A stretch of 64,000 nt of DNA from Micromonospora chokoriensis (GCF_000718555.1 NZ_JOAN01000015.1:310001-374000), one strand, 5' to 3'. Shown: positions 44,008 through 52,927, counted from the stretch's first letter. Translations and numbers: made by a program. Notes: generated from the letters alone by a model not told the origin.

Positions 44008-44042
44008 GGATTTCGACCTCTCTCAAAGGTGGACGGGGTCAA

Positions 44043-44100
44043 GAGAGCGCTCTCACGACAGCGTGGTGGGTGGCTCAGCTACTGTCAAGAGAGCGCTCTC
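44043..44100. promoter_or_regulatory. Paired LacI-type operators
   Basis: GAGAGCGCTCTC occurs at 44043-44054 and again at 44089-44100, with centres 46 bp apart, upstream of the sugar-binding protein gene. The GAGCGCTC core is shared with the CebR operator of Streptomyces. Two sites about four helical turns apart would allow looping. Confidence 0.7.
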
Positions 44101-44175
44101 TCCCGCCACCTCTACCCGGACGCGGACGAGGGCGTCACCCCGGTTGGGGTGGCGCCCTCGTGGTCGGTGAATCAG

Positions 44176-44934
44176 TCAGCCGGTGCGCAGACCGTTCAAC
44201 AGGGTGCGGTCGCCAGCGATGTCCAGCGTCTCGAAGCTCACCCGGCCCCAGAGGGCCAGCAGCAGATCGCTTGCGGTGCCGCTGACCTGGGCGCGGGCAT
44301 GGTGGTCGTCGTGGTCGAAGATGGTCGCGGTGTCGAGCAGCGCCACCCCCTCGCCGCGCAGCCGCAGATACCACTCCTGAGCCGCATCGGTCGCGGACAG
44401 CTGCACCACCCCGTGCCAGTCACCCGGCACCTGCCGCCGGCCCGCGGGCAGCCAGGTGTCCAGCACCTCGCTCACCCCGTCGGCCGCGAGCTTCGCCTCC
44501 ACCGGGTCACCAGCCCCGATGGCGAGCTGGGCGTCCCAACGGTGCACAGCCGTCTCGTGCGCCATCCGACGCGGCCAGAAACCAGCCTTCTTCGGCTGCG
44601 GGGCCCAGTTCCACGCCGGTGCCTCCGGGTCGAGCCCGTCGAAGAGGGCCATCAGCCGGTCGTACCCCTGCTGCCACAGCTGAAGCGGGCTCACGCCCGG
44701 GTCCGCCGCGACCTCCTCCCGGCGGGGTGGCTGGGTGGTCAGGCCGGAGCCGGCGAACGACGAAACCCAGTGGTAGATGCCGGCCAGGTGCAGGGTGAGG
44801 TCGTTGACCGTCCAGCCCGGACAGGACAGCACCGGTGTCTCCGGCGGCGCCTCGGCCACCGCCGCCGCGAAAGCCGGACCCTCCGTCCGGAGCGCCCCGA
44901 TCCAGAAATCCTTGCTGCCCTGCAGTCTGCTCAT
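44176..44934 (-). CDS. Mycothiol-dependent maleylpyruvate isomerase-like protein
   Basis: A 252-residue protein of the MDMPI/DinB-like superfamily. Metal-ligand His candidates are in LTLHLAGIYHWV (about 46-57) and MAHETAVHRWDAQLA (about 123-137). The family uses mycothiol or other thiols, but the reaction here is unknown. ATG at 44934 has gggagg 6 nt upstream, better than the ATG at 44940. Confidence 0.82.
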   Translation of the reverse strand: MSRLQGSKDFWIGALRTEGPAFAAAVAEAPPETPVLSCPGWTVNDLTLHLAGIYHWVSSFAGSGLTTQPPRREEVAADPGVSPLQLWQQGYDRLMALFDGLDPEAPAWNWAPQPKKAGFWPRRMAHETAVHRWDAQLAIGAGDPVEAKLAADGVSEVLDTWLPAGRRQVPGDWHGVVQLSATDAAQEWYLRLRGEGVALLDTATIFDHDDHHARAQVSGTASDLLLALWGRVSFETLDIAGDRTLLNGLRTG

Positions 44935-45003
44935 CGCCATCCTCCCGGGGGTGCCGGGCGACCAGTGGGTGCCACGGCTATTTGTCAGCCTAAGGTGAAG
45001 GGC

Positions 45004-46086
45004 GTGCCAGACGCCTCCGCCCAGCCGACAACCGACGCCGATCGTGCCATCCCCGGTCCACTCGCCGGCTACACCACTCTACGAATGGGTGGGCCAGCCG
45101 AGCGGATCGTGGCCGCCGACAGCGCCGACGAGATCGTCCGGGCGGTCCAGGCCGCCGAAGAGCCGGTCCTGATCCTGGCCGGGGGTAGCAATGTGGTGAT
45201 CGGCGATCTGGGCTTCCCTGGAACCGTCGTCCTGGTGCGCTCTCGTGGCCTGCGGGTCGTCGCCGAGGACGCCGGGTCGGTCACCGTACGGGTCGACGCC
45301 GGTGAGCCGTGGGACGACCTGGTCGCCGCCACCGTCGCCAACGGCTGGGCCGGGTTGGAGTGCCTCTCTGGCATCCCCGGCTCCACCGGGGCCACCCCGA
45401 TCCAGAACGTCGGCGCGTACGGCCAGGAGGTCGCCGAGACGATCACCGGCGTCGAGGTGTACGACCGGGTCGAGGGTGTCCGCCAGGTCATCCCCGCCGC
45501 CGACTGCGGGTTCGCCTACCGGGGCAGCATCTTCAAGTACGTGGACCGCTGGGTGGTGCTCTCGGTCGACTTCCGGCTCACTCGGTCCCCGCTCTCCGGG
45601 CCGGTGCGTTACGCGGAGCTGGCCCGAGCCCTCGGTGTCGAGGTGGGCGACCAGGTGCCGCTGGCGGACGCCCGAGCTGTGGTGCTGCGACTGCGTGCCG
45701 GCAAGGGCATGGTGCTCGACGCCGCCGACCCGGACACTCGCTCGGTCGGCTCCTTCTTCACCAACCCGGTGCTCGACCGTGCGACGTACGAACTGCTCCT
45801 GGAGCGCTCCGCCGAGCTGGGCGACCCGCCCGCCTGGCCCGGGGCGGACGGCCTGGTCAAGGTGAGCGCGGCCTGGCTGATCGACAAGGCCGGCTTCAGC
45901 AAGGGCCACCCCGGCGAGGGTGGAGTGGCGATCTCCAGCAAGCACACCCTGGCCCTGACCAACCGCAGCGGCACCGCCCGCACCGCCGACCTGCTCACCC
46001 TGGCCGGCACCATCCGCGACCAGGTCCACGCCCGCTTCGGCGTAACCCTCCACCCCGAACCGGTCCTAATCAACTGCACCCTCTGA
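45004..46086 (+). CDS. murB: UDP-N-acetylmuramate dehydrogenase
   Basis: A 360-residue MurB, which reduces UDP-GlcNAc-enolpyruvate in peptidoglycan synthesis. The FAD-binding region includes LRMGGPAE and LAGGSNVVIGD, and the catalytic Ser is in RSVGSFFTNP. GTG at 45004 has TAAGGT 7 nt upstream (leaderless); a GTG 9 nt earlier is also in frame. It begins the block resembling Rv0482 onward. Confidence 0.94.
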   Translation: MPDASAQPTTDADRAIPGPLAGYTTLRMGGPAERIVAADSADEIVRAVQAAEEPVLILAGGSNVVIGDLGFPGTVVLVRSRGLRVVAEDAGSVTVRVDAGEPWDDLVAATVANGWAGLECLSGIPGSTGATPIQNVGAYGQEVAETITGVEVYDRVEGVRQVIPAADCGFAYRGSIFKYVDRWVVLSVDFRLTRSPLSGPVRYAELARALGVEVGDQVPLADARAVVLRLRAGKGMVLDAADPDTRSVGSFFTNPVLDRATYELLLERSAELGDPPAWPGADGLVKVSAAWLIDKAGFSKGHPGEGGVAISSKHTLALTNRSGTARTADLLTLAGTIRDQVHARFGVTLHPEPVLINCTL

Positions 46087-46120
46087 TCCCGCCCTAACTC
46101 TCCACCCCGCCCACCCGCCC

Positions 46121-46144
46121 CGCGATCTTGCACTTTCTGCGGGG
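46121..46144. repeat. Short repeat shared with the 34.8-kb element
   Basis: cgcgatcttgcact, then a ctgcgggg-like tail, matches one arm of the inner hairpin at 34984-35008. It lies between the convergent murB and methyltransferase genes, with cctaac/gttagg pairing around it, so it may act as a terminator. Confidence 0.45.
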
Positions 46145-46157
46145 TGCGGGTGCGGGG

Positions 46158-46946
46158 TTAGGGGAGGGGCCAGGGGAGGGTTAACTCGCCTTGGCGCCAG
46201 CGGGTGGGGTTGTCGCGGATGGGCCAGCCTGTCTCGCGCAGGCGGGTCACCGCTCGCAGCCAGCGTTGGCGGGGGCCGAAGGTGGCGTACGGGGCGGCGG
46301 CCTGCCAGGCGTCGTCCAGTGCGCGGATCAGGTCGTGCACCGGCTCACCGGGGACGTTGCGGTGAATCAGCGCCTTGGGCAGTCGCTCGGCCAGCTCGGC
46401 GGGGCTGCCCAGCGTGGTGAGCTTCGCGGCCAGGGTCAGCGTCCGGGGTCCGTCGGCGTCGATCAGCAGCCAGCTGGCGAGCCGCCCCAACTCGTCACAC
46501 GTGCCCTCGACGAGCAGTCCACCGGGGGCGAGCGCGGCGGTCATCGTCCGCCAGGCGTCGGGCACCTCGCTCTCGTCGTACTGTCGCAGCACGTTGAACG
46601 CGCGGACCAGCACCGGCCGGAGCCCGGCCAACTCGAACCCACCCCGGGCGAACGTCAGGCCGGGTGGGTCGGCGGCCGGTGCCGCGGCAGCCACCCGGGC
46701 CGGGTCGATCTCCAACCCGACCAGCCGTACGTCCCGACGTACCCCGGCCGCCAGCCGAGCGCGCAGCTCGACCGCGGTCACCGGGGTCGCGCCGTAACCG
46801 AGGTCGACCACCAGGGGGTCGTTCGCCGCCAACAGCCGGTCGGCACAGGTGGCGACGATCCAGTTGTCCACCCGGCGGAGTCGGTTCGGGTTCGTGGTGC
46901 CGCGCGTGACCACGCCGAACGGCCGGCGCCGTGCCGCGCTGCTCAT
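46158..46946 (-). CDS. SAM-dependent methyltransferase-like protein
   Basis: A 262-residue protein with the class I SAM-binding motif VDLGYGATP (about 47-55) and an acidic residue after the second strand (GLEIDPARV). The target is unknown. It shares the minus strand with the SDR gene, 7 bp away, so they may be one transcript. Confidence 0.78.
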   Translation of the reverse strand: MSSAARRRPFGVVTRGTTNPNRLRRVDNWIVATCADRLLAANDPLVVDLGYGATPVTAVELRARLAAGVRRDVRLVGLEIDPARVAAAAPAADPPGLTFARGGFELAGLRPVLVRAFNVLRQYDESEVPDAWRTMTAALAPGGLLVEGTCDELGRLASWLLIDADGPRTLTLAAKLTTLGSPAELAERLPKALIHRNVPGEPVHDLIRALDDAWQAAAPYATFGPRQRWLRAVTRLRETGWPIRDNPTRWRQGELTLPWPLP

Positions 46947-46953
46947 GCGACCC

Positions 46954-47811
46954 TCACTGTCCCCTCTGTTCGCGACTGCGGGGCTCGCAAACCCGGCTCA
47001 CTCCTCGCGCTTCACTGTGCTGCTTTGTTCGCGACTGCGGGGCTCGCAAACCCGGCTCACGCACCTTGTGCTGGGCGGCCTGCGCTCGTGGCCGGACCAC
47101 CAGCCGGTCGATGTTGACGTGCTCCGGGCGGGTGGCGCACCAGGCGATGCAGTCGGCGACGTCCTCGGCGACCAGGGGCCCCGGCACCCCGGCGTAGACG
47201 GCGGCCGCCCGTTCCGCGTCGCCCTCGAAGCGGACCAGGCCGAACTCGTCGGTCTTCACCATGCCCGGGTCGATCTCGATGACCCGCAACGGTCGGCCAC
47301 ACAGCTCCAAACGGAGCGTGCCGGCGATGGCGGTCTGGGCGTGCTTCGCGGCGGTGTAGCCGCCCCCGCCCTCGTAGACGGTCAGGCCGGCGGTGGAGGA
47401 GACCACCACGATGGTGCCGGAGCCGGACGCCTCCAGCGCCGGCAGCAGCGCCTGGGTGACCCGCAGGGTGCCGAGTACGTTCACGTCGTACATCCACTGC
47501 CAGTCGGCGATCGAGCCGGACTCGACCGGGTCCAGCCCGCGCGCTCCGCCCGCGTTGTTGACCAGCAGGGTGACCGGCCCGGGTGCCGCAGCGGCGGCCT
47601 CGGCCAGCCCGGCCACCGACTCGTCCGAGGTGATGTCGCAGGTCACCGCGGTGGCCTGCCCGCCAGCGGCGGTGATCTCGGCGACCAGCTCGGTGAGCCG
47701 TTCGGCACGGCGGGCGGCGACGAGCACGTGGAAGCCCTCGGCGGCGAGCCGGCGGGCGGTGGCCGCGCCGATTCCGCTGGACGCTCCGGTGACGATGGCG
47801 ACTGAGGTCAT
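46954..47811 (-). CDS. SDR oxidoreductase with repeat-derived tail
   Basis: A 285-residue short-chain dehydrogenase: cofactor loop TGASSGIG (about 7-14), NNAGG near 88 and catalytic YTAAK near 150. The catalytic core would end near residue 240. The last 35 or so residues are encoded by a 59-bp tandem repeat and read REPGLRAPQSRTK and SRVCEPRSREQ, unlike any SDR. ATG at 47811 is chosen because it sits just before the first strand. It diverges from mshA. Confidence 0.86.
   Translation of the reverse strand: MTSVAIVTGASSGIGAATARRLAAEGFHVLVAARRAERLTELVAEITAAGGQATAVTCDITSDESVAGLAEAAAAAPGPVTLLVNNAGGARGLDPVESGSIADWQWMYDVNVLGTLRVTQALLPALEASGSGTIVVVSSTAGLTVYEGGGGYTAAKHAQTAIAGTLRLELCGRPLRVIEIDPGMVKTDEFGLVRFEGDAERAAAVYAGVPGPLVAEDVADCIAWCATRPEHVNIDRLVVRPRAQAAQHKVREPGLRAPQSRTKQHSEARGVSRVCEPRSREQRGQ
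46967..47060. repeat. Two 35-bp direct repeats, 59-bp period
   Basis: Identical 35-bp copies begin at 46967 and 47026 (tgttcgcgactgcggggctc and onward); flanking cactgt words are also 59 bp apart. They form the 3' end of the SDR gene. Because 59 is not a multiple of three, the copies are read in different frames. Confidence 0.85.
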
Positions 47812-47993
47812 TGCGACATTGTCACCCAGGCGTGCGGCAGCCATTGGCGGGCGTTCGGTGATGAGGTCCGTCACCCCGAGGGGCCGCGCCGGGGAATTTC
47901 CGAAGCCCGATGGGGAAGATGACATCCGGCGTACAGGTTGAGCGAGAAGCGCCGGTCGTGCGAGACGGCATTAACCGTGAAAAAGGAGCGGAT

Positions 47994-49358
47994 GTGGCGG
48001 AAATGCACACCGGTGTCGGGCGTCAGCGAGGTGCCCAACCGTGGCCCCGGCCTCGCCGTATCGCCACCCTGTCGGTACACACCTCCCCCCTGCACCAGCC
48101 CGGCACGGGCGATGCCGGCGGAATGAACGTCTACATCCTCGAAGTCGCCCGGCGGCTCGCCGAGGCCAACGTGGAGGTGGAGATCTTCACCCGGGCCACC
48201 TCCGGTGACCTCCCCCCGGTGGTCGAGATGGCGCCCGGCGTGCAGGTCCGACACATCACCTCCGGACCCCTGGAAGGTCTCACCAAGGAAGAGCTGCCCG
48301 GCCAGCTCTGCGCCTTCACCGCGGGGGTGCTGCGCGCCGAGGCGTCCCGCCCGCCCGGGCACTACGACCTGATCCACTCCCACTACTGGCTCTCCGGCCA
48401 GGTCGGCTGGCTGGCCAAGGAGCGGTGGGGCGTGCCGCTTGTGCACACCGCGCACACCCTGGCGAAGGTCAAGAACGCCCAGCTTGCGGCCGGTGACCGG
48501 CCAGAGCCCAAGGCCCGGGTGATCGGCGAGGAGCAGGTCGTCGCCGAGGCGGACCGGCTGGTCGCCAACACCCGGTTCGAGGCCAGCGACCTGCTCGACC
48601 GGTACGACGCCGACCCGACCCGGGTGTCCGTCGTGCAACCCGGCGTCGACCTGGCCCGCTTCCGGCCCGCGCCGGGCGACCGGTCCGCGGCCGCCCGCCA
48701 GGCCCGCCGTCGGCTGGGGCTTCCAGTCGACGGGTACGTGGTTGCCTTCGTCGGTCGAATCCAGCCACTCAAGGCCCCCGACGTGCTGATCCGCGCGGTC
48801 GCCGCCCTGCGGGAGCGCGACCCGGCGCTGGCCGAACAGGTCACCGTGGTGATCTGTGGGGGGCCCAGCGGCAGCGGGCTGGACCGGCCGACAGCCCTGA
48901 TCGAGCTGGCCGCCAAGCTTGGGGTCACCGACGGGGTGCGGTTCCTGCCACCGCTCACCGGGGACGATCTGCCCGACCTGTACCGGGCGGCAGACCTGGT
49001 CGCGGTGCCGTCGCACAACGAATCGTTCGGGCTGGTCGCCCTTGAGGCCCAGGCCTGCGGTACGCCGGTGCTGGCCGCCGCCGTCGGGGGTCTGGTCACC
49101 GCCGTGCGGGATCAGGTCAGCGGCGTACTGATCGACGGGCACGACCCGGTCGACTGGGCCCGTGCGCTGGGCCGCCTGCTGCCGAACCGGGCCTTCCGGA
49201 CGGTGCTGGCCAGGGGTGCCGAGCAGCACGCACGGCACTTCTCCTGGGACCGTACGGTCGCCGGCCTGCTCGGCGTCTACGGCGAGGCGATCGCCGCGCA
49301 CCGCGCTCGGCTCGCAGCCGACCTGGCCGGCGGCCCAGCCCTCTCCTGCTCCTGGTGA
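47994..49358 (+). CDS. mshA: D-inositol-3-phosphate glycosyltransferase
   Basis: A 454-residue GT4 glycosyltransferase, the first enzyme of mycothiol synthesis, which joins GlcNAc to inositol-3-phosphate. Visible are [19 protein letters not shown] near the N-terminus, the acceptor-site HSHYWLSG, and the C-terminal nucleotide-sugar motif [22 protein letters not shown] at 47994 follows aaggag by 8 nt; upstream in-frame codons overlap the divergent promoter and were excluded. Confidence 0.93.
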   Translation: MAEMHTGVGRQRGAQPWPRPRRIATLSVHTSPLHQPGTGDAGGMNVYILEVARRLAEANVEVEIFTRATSGDLPPVVEMAPGVQVRHITSGPLEGLTKEELPGQLCAFTAGVLRAEASRPPGHYDLIHSHYWLSGQVGWLAKERWGVPLVHTAHTLAKVKNAQLAAGDRPEPKARVIGEEQVVAEADRLVANTRFEASDLLDRYDADPTRVSVVQPGVDLARFRPAPGDRSAAARQARRRLGLPVDGYVVAFVGRIQPLKAPDVLIRAVAALRERDPALAEQVTVVICGGPSGSGLDRPTALIELAAKLGVTDGVRFLPPLTGDDLPDLYRAADLVAVPSHNESFGLVALEAQACGTPVLAAAVGGLVTAVRDQVSGVLIDGHDPVDWARALGRLLPNRAFRTVLARGAEQHARHFSWDRTVAGLLGVYGEAIAAHRARLAADLAGGPALSCSW

Positions 49359-49415
49359 CCGGGGGCGTCGCTCGCCAACCGGTGCGCAGGCCGGGTCGGT
49401 CGTAGAGTGGGTCCG

Positions 49416-49931
49416 GTGAGCCCGAAGAGCGATCTCGCGACCCTGATCGAGTCGGTCTGCGCCGAGCGGGACCTGGCCTGGGAGTCGACCGGCCCCGGCT
49501 CGTACGCGGTGACGCTGCCGGGCACCCACAAGCTCAAGACGGTCTGCAACCTGATCGTCGGGGAGCACGCGCTGCGGATCGAGGCGTTCGTGATGCGCCA
49601 GCCGGATGAGCGCCGCGAAGAGCTGTGGGCCTGGCTGTTGCAGCGCAACGCCCGGATGTACGGCGTCTCCTTCTCCACCGACACGGTCGGCGACGTGTAC
49701 CTGACCGGGCGGGTCAACCCGGCCGGCGTGGACGCCGACGAGTTGGACCGACTGCTCGGCGCCGTACTCACCTACGCCGACGAGTCGTTCGACACGATGC
49801 TGGAGATCGGCTTTGGCAGTTCGATCCGTCGGGAGTACGAGTGGCGGGTCAAACGCGGCGAGTCGACCGCCAACCTGGCCGCGTTCGCCCACCTCTTCGA
49901 GCCCTCCGGCGCCACCCCCGACCCGGCCTGA
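49416..49931 (+). CDS. YbjN-domain protein
   Basis: A 171-residue YbjN/CesT-like protein (LPGTHKLKTVCNLIVGEHAL, RRNARMYG-type segment LLQRNARMYGVSFS). It corresponds by position to Rv0487 next to mshA (from memory). Probably a chaperone-like adaptor; function unknown. GTG at 49416 has TAGAGT 7 nt upstream. Confidence 0.83.
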   Translation: MSPKSDLATLIESVCAERDLAWESTGPGSYAVTLPGTHKLKTVCNLIVGEHALRIEAFVMRQPDERREELWAWLLQRNARMYGVSFSTDTVGDVYLTGRVNPAGVDADELDRLLGAVLTYADESFDTMLEIGFGSSIRREYEWRVKRGESTANLAAFAHLFEPSGATPDPA

Positions 49932-50023
49932 CGCCCCCCACGCTCCGCGCCGCCGCCCCCGCTGCGTCGCCCCGCCGCCGCGCCACGCGAGCCGACGGTG
50001 GTTCGGAGTGCTCCTGACGGGTA

Positions 50024-50045
50024 TGCCGCACCGCGCGGTGCGGCA
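50024..50045. promoter_or_regulatory. Perfect 22-bp palindrome
   Basis: A perfect dyad whose half is tgccgcaccgc, followed by aaaggg. It lies between the YbjN gene and the histone-like gene, 50 bp before the latter. It could terminate the first or regulate the second. Confidence 0.55.
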
Positions 50046-50094
50046 AAGGGACCCCCGCGCGCCGAGGACGGAGTGTCAAGGAGCGGAGCGTCCC

Positions 50095-51183
50095 ATGGCT
50101 CAGCGGATCAGCTCAGGTCGCGGCGCGACTGCGACCAGGACGAAGCGACAGACTGGCAACCAGACGCCGGGTACTCCCGGAGTCTCCGAGTCGGAGATTT
50201 CCCGGATGCGGGTGGACGACATCCGCGGGCAGCTACGCAAACGCGGGGTCTCCGGGATCTCCGCACTGCGTAAGCCTGAACTGGTGAAACAGCTGGTGCG
50301 ATCAATGCGGGCCGGCGCGGGTAGGAGTAGCACCGGCCCGACCGGCCGGGCCACTGGCACCCGGCCGTCGGCGGGTCGTGCCGCCGCCACCAAGAAGTCG
50401 GCGGCCAGGCCGGCGTCGAGCCGCGCGAAGGCTGCGCCGGCGAACAAGAGCGCGCCCGCGAAACGGGCCGCCGCGACGAAGGCCACCGCCGCCCGAAAGG
50501 CGACCGCGAAGGCCACCGCCGCCAAGAAGACGACCGCCGCCAAGAAGACGACCGCAGCGAAGAAGACGACGGCGGCACGCAAGACCACTGCCGCCCGTAC
50601 GACCACGGCAGCGCGGAAGACAACGGCGGCGCGGAAGACCACGGCGGCCCGCAAGACCACGACGGCGCGTACGGCGCCCGTGCGGAAGGCACCCGCGAAG
50701 AAGGCACCGGCGCGGCCAGCGGCGAAGCGCGCGGCACCGGCCAAGACGGCACCGGCCAAGAGGGCGGCCGCCAAGCGTGCGGCACCGGCAAAGAGCGCGT
50801 CGGCAGCGGGTGGGATTCGGACTGGACGGGGCACCGGGCGGTCGGTCCGCAGCTCGCAGGTGATCGCGTCGATCATGGACCGGCCGGAGCGGCCGGGGCG
50901 GAGCCTGATTACGACGAACCACGAGGTGATCCAGCGCTGGGCCCGGGAACGCGGTGCGAAGCCGGCGACCATCGCCGGGACCGAGCGGGATGGCCGGGCG
51001 GGCGTGTTGACCTTCAACATTCCCGGATATCGGGAAAGCAGCCGGATCCGCGAGATCACCTGGGATGAGTGGTTTTACACGTTTGACCTGCGCCGGCTGA
51101 ACTTGATTTATCAGGAACAGTTGCGGGACGGCCGGCAGAGCAGCTTCTTCCGGACCGAGTCACCCGATCGAGAAGACGGTTGA
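50095..51183 (+). CDS. Histone H1-like DNA-binding protein with SAP-like N-terminus
   Basis: A 362-residue, very basic protein in three parts. Residues about 40-70 resemble a SAP/Rho-N module (MRVDDIRGQLRKRGVSG). Residues about 85-235 are Lys/Ala/Thr/Arg/Pro-rich, with near-perfect 5-residue repeats of the KTTAA/KKTTAAK type (about 142-192). Residues about 258-355 form a folded domain (LITTNHEVIQRWARERGAKP, WDEWFYTFDLRRLNLIYQEQ). It probably binds or compacts DNA. ATG follows aaggag. The repeat DNA may expand or contract. Confidence 0.8.
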   Translation: MAQRISSGRGATATRTKRQTGNQTPGTPGVSESEISRMRVDDIRGQLRKRGVSGISALRKPELVKQLVRSMRAGAGRSSTGPTGRATGTRPSAGRAAATKKSAARPASSRAKAAPANKSAPAKRAAATKATAARKATAKATAAKKTTAAKKTTAAKKTTAARKTTAARTTTAARKTTAARKTTAARKTTTARTAPVRKAPAKKAPARPAAKRAAPAKTAPAKRAAAKRAAPAKSASAAGGIRTGRGTGRSVRSSQVIASIMDRPERPGRSLITTNHEVIQRWARERGAKPATIAGTERDGRAGVLTFNIPGYRESSRIREITWDEWFYTFDLRRLNLIYQEQLRDGRQSSFFRTESPDREDG

Positions 51184-51547
51184 GGTGTTTACGGGAATGG
51201 TCGACGGGTACGCGGCTGTTGCCAACGAACGAGTCCGGAGCAGCGGATACTCGCCAGTTGTGACCGGCGAGACAGCCGTTCTGGGTTGAATCCAGAATCC
51301 GGGCGAACTAGCTTTATTGCACCGCGCCACGTTTGGAAACGTTCGGGGGAGCGGCGGATCGATCAGATCCGCGCACCAGACGAGGCGCGAGGGGACGGGT
51401 GGATTAACCGTTGGGGGACGGTTCCCACCTGTTTGGACCGGCGGCGTGAGCGGGCGATGCTTACGGGGGTGAGCGTTGCCCGCCGCCGCCGGCCCCTTGG
51501 CGGGCGCCCATCACGACCTTCGGGAAGTGGTGGGCGCTTTGCGTTGG
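51184..51547. other. 364-bp gap with several hairpins
   Basis: No coding capacity was recognised between the convergent histone-like and MFS genes. Four dyads follow each other: 51250-51271 (ctcgcc/ggcgag), 51279-51297 (ttctgg/ccagaa), 51329-51342 (acgtttggaaacgt) and 51354-51372 (gcggatc/gatccgc). This could be a structured RNA, a double terminator or a regulatory site cluster. Confidence 0.4.
51503..51538 (-). terminator. Terminator of the first MFS gene
   Basis: A hairpin of 12-bp arms (10 canonical pairs) closed on the plus-strand view by CC-TTCG-GG, 10 bp past the MFS stop. Confidence 0.6.
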
Positions 51548-52852
51548 TTATGCGGTCGGGACGCGGTCTGCGCGGGCAGCCCGATCGGTAGCCTGGCGCA
51601 GCGCGGCGACGTGCCGTTCCCGGGGTGGTCCGGCGAGCAGGTGCCCGAGCGCGGCCAGCAGCCCCAACCCCGCCACGATCAGCCAGTGCCGGTCGCCGAG
51701 GTGCTGAAGGCTCACCCCGCCGAGGGTGGGCGCCACGAAGGCCGCAGCCGGGAACGTCAGGTAGAAGACCGACTGGTAGCGCGCGCGTAGCTGTGGTGGC
51801 GCCAGGTCCGCGTTGATCTGCGCGTTCGGCGGGGCCGCGATCATCGAGCCGACCGTCCAGACCACTGCGGCACCCAGGTAGATGGCGAGTTCGTCGGCGA
51901 TGGCGAGCACCCCGAAGCCGAGCGCGAGCAGCGCGGTGGAGGTGGCCAGTACGACGTGCTTGCGGTGTCGGTCGATGAGCCGGGGCACGAACAGTTGCCC
52001 GACCACGATCAGCGCGCCGCCGAGCGCCACCACCAGCCCGTACGCCGATGGGCCCAGGCCGTCCGCGCGCATGGCCAGCGGCATGATCGTCGAGGTCTGC
52101 ATGGTGAGTACGGCGAGCACGAAGGTCAGCCCGACGAAGACCAGGAAGGTCCGGTCGGTGAGCGCGGTGCGCAGTCCCGGTCGGCGGGTCCGGACGGATT
52201 TCGGCCCCGGGAGGCCCGGAGGGTGCGGGATGCCCGGGAGGGTGGACGGCGCCGGAGCGGCAAGTCGCAGGGTCTCCGGCACCTTCCAGGCGATCACGGC
52301 GGCGGCGGTCAGGGTGGCACCGGCGTCGACCAGGAACAGTGCGGTGAAGCTCGCCTCGGCCAGGACCCCGGCGAGCAGCGAGGCGACCGCCATGCCCAGG
52401 TTGAACGCCCAGAACTGAAGGTTGAACGCGCGGGAGCGGCGCTCGGCGGGCACCACGTCGACGATCGCCGCCACGAACGCCGGGCCGGGCATCGAGTGGA
52501 CCACGCCGGTCAGCGCGGCGAGCACCGCGATCAGGAGCAGGGGTCGACTGAAGGCGAGCGCCACCATCAGACCGACCGTGGCCAGGTGTGCGGCGAGCAG
52601 GGTCGCCCGCCGGCCCCACCGGTCGGCGAGCACCCCGCCGAGCAGTACGCCGGCCGCCCCACCAGCCCCGTACGCGCCGACCACGGTGCCGGCCAGACCT
52701 TCGCTCGCGCCGCGTACGTCGGTGAGGTAGAGCGAGAGGAACAGCATGGCGAACGCGCCGGCCCGGTTGATCAGCAGACCGGCCCAGAGGTACCAGAAGG
52801 TGGCGGGGAGGCCGCCTGCGGTGTCGTGCCACCAGCGCCGCAGGGCGTGCAC
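51548..52852 (-). CDS. MFS transporter
   Basis: A 434-residue major facilitator with 12 predicted helices. The A-like motif between helices 2 and 3 is GGVLADRWGRRATLL (about 71-85). The family suggests drug or metabolite export, with no specificity visible. GTG at 52852 follows gggagg. It is paralogous to the next upstream gene (same TFWYLW start, same motif). Confidence 0.87.
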   Translation of the reverse strand: MHALRRWWHDTAGGLPATFWYLWAGLLINRAGAFAMLFLSLYLTDVRGASEGLAGTVVGAYGAGGAAGVLLGGVLADRWGRRATLLAAHLATVGLMVALAFSRPLLLIAVLAALTGVVHSMPGPAFVAAIVDVVPAERRSRAFNLQFWAFNLGMAVASLLAGVLAEASFTALFLVDAGATLTAAAVIAWKVPETLRLAAPAPSTLPGIPHPPGLPGPKSVRTRRPGLRTALTDRTFLVFVGLTFVLAVLTMQTSTIMPLAMRADGLGPSAYGLVVALGGALIVVGQLFVPRLIDRHRKHVVLATSTALLALGFGVLAIADELAIYLGAAVVWTVGSMIAAPPNAQINADLAPPQLRARYQSVFYLTFPAAAFVAPTLGGVSLQHLGDRHWLIVAGLGLLAALGHLLAGPPRERHVAALRQATDRAARADRVPTA

Positions 52853-52927
52853 CCGACCTCCCGACAGTTCAGGTTGTTAACTGTTTCTACGGCAGAGTAG
52901 GAGACTCCGCCACCGCCGCGCCAGCCA

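Noticed and set aside
43654..45003. 450-codon 5' extension of murB
   Set aside because: It would run antisense through the mycothiol-dependent isomerase gene and the ceb-like operators; the murB start at 45004 has a -10 box 7 nt upstream.
46967..47060. Two 35-bp repeats as a minimal CRISPR
   Set aside because: Only two copies, a 24-bp gap, no cas genes, and inside a coding frame.
47871..49892. 673-codon minus-strand open frame opposite mshA and the YbjN gene
   Set aside because: Complement of mshA's codon bias; no motif and no start signal.
50520..50670. Regular 15-bp repeats resembling a CRISPR array
   Set aside because: They are direct in-frame codon repeats with no spacers, inside the histone-like gene.
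51184..51547. tRNA, tmRNA, RNase P or SRP RNA in the gap
   Set aside because: No T-loop, tag or conserved core words of those RNAs were found; only separate hairpins.
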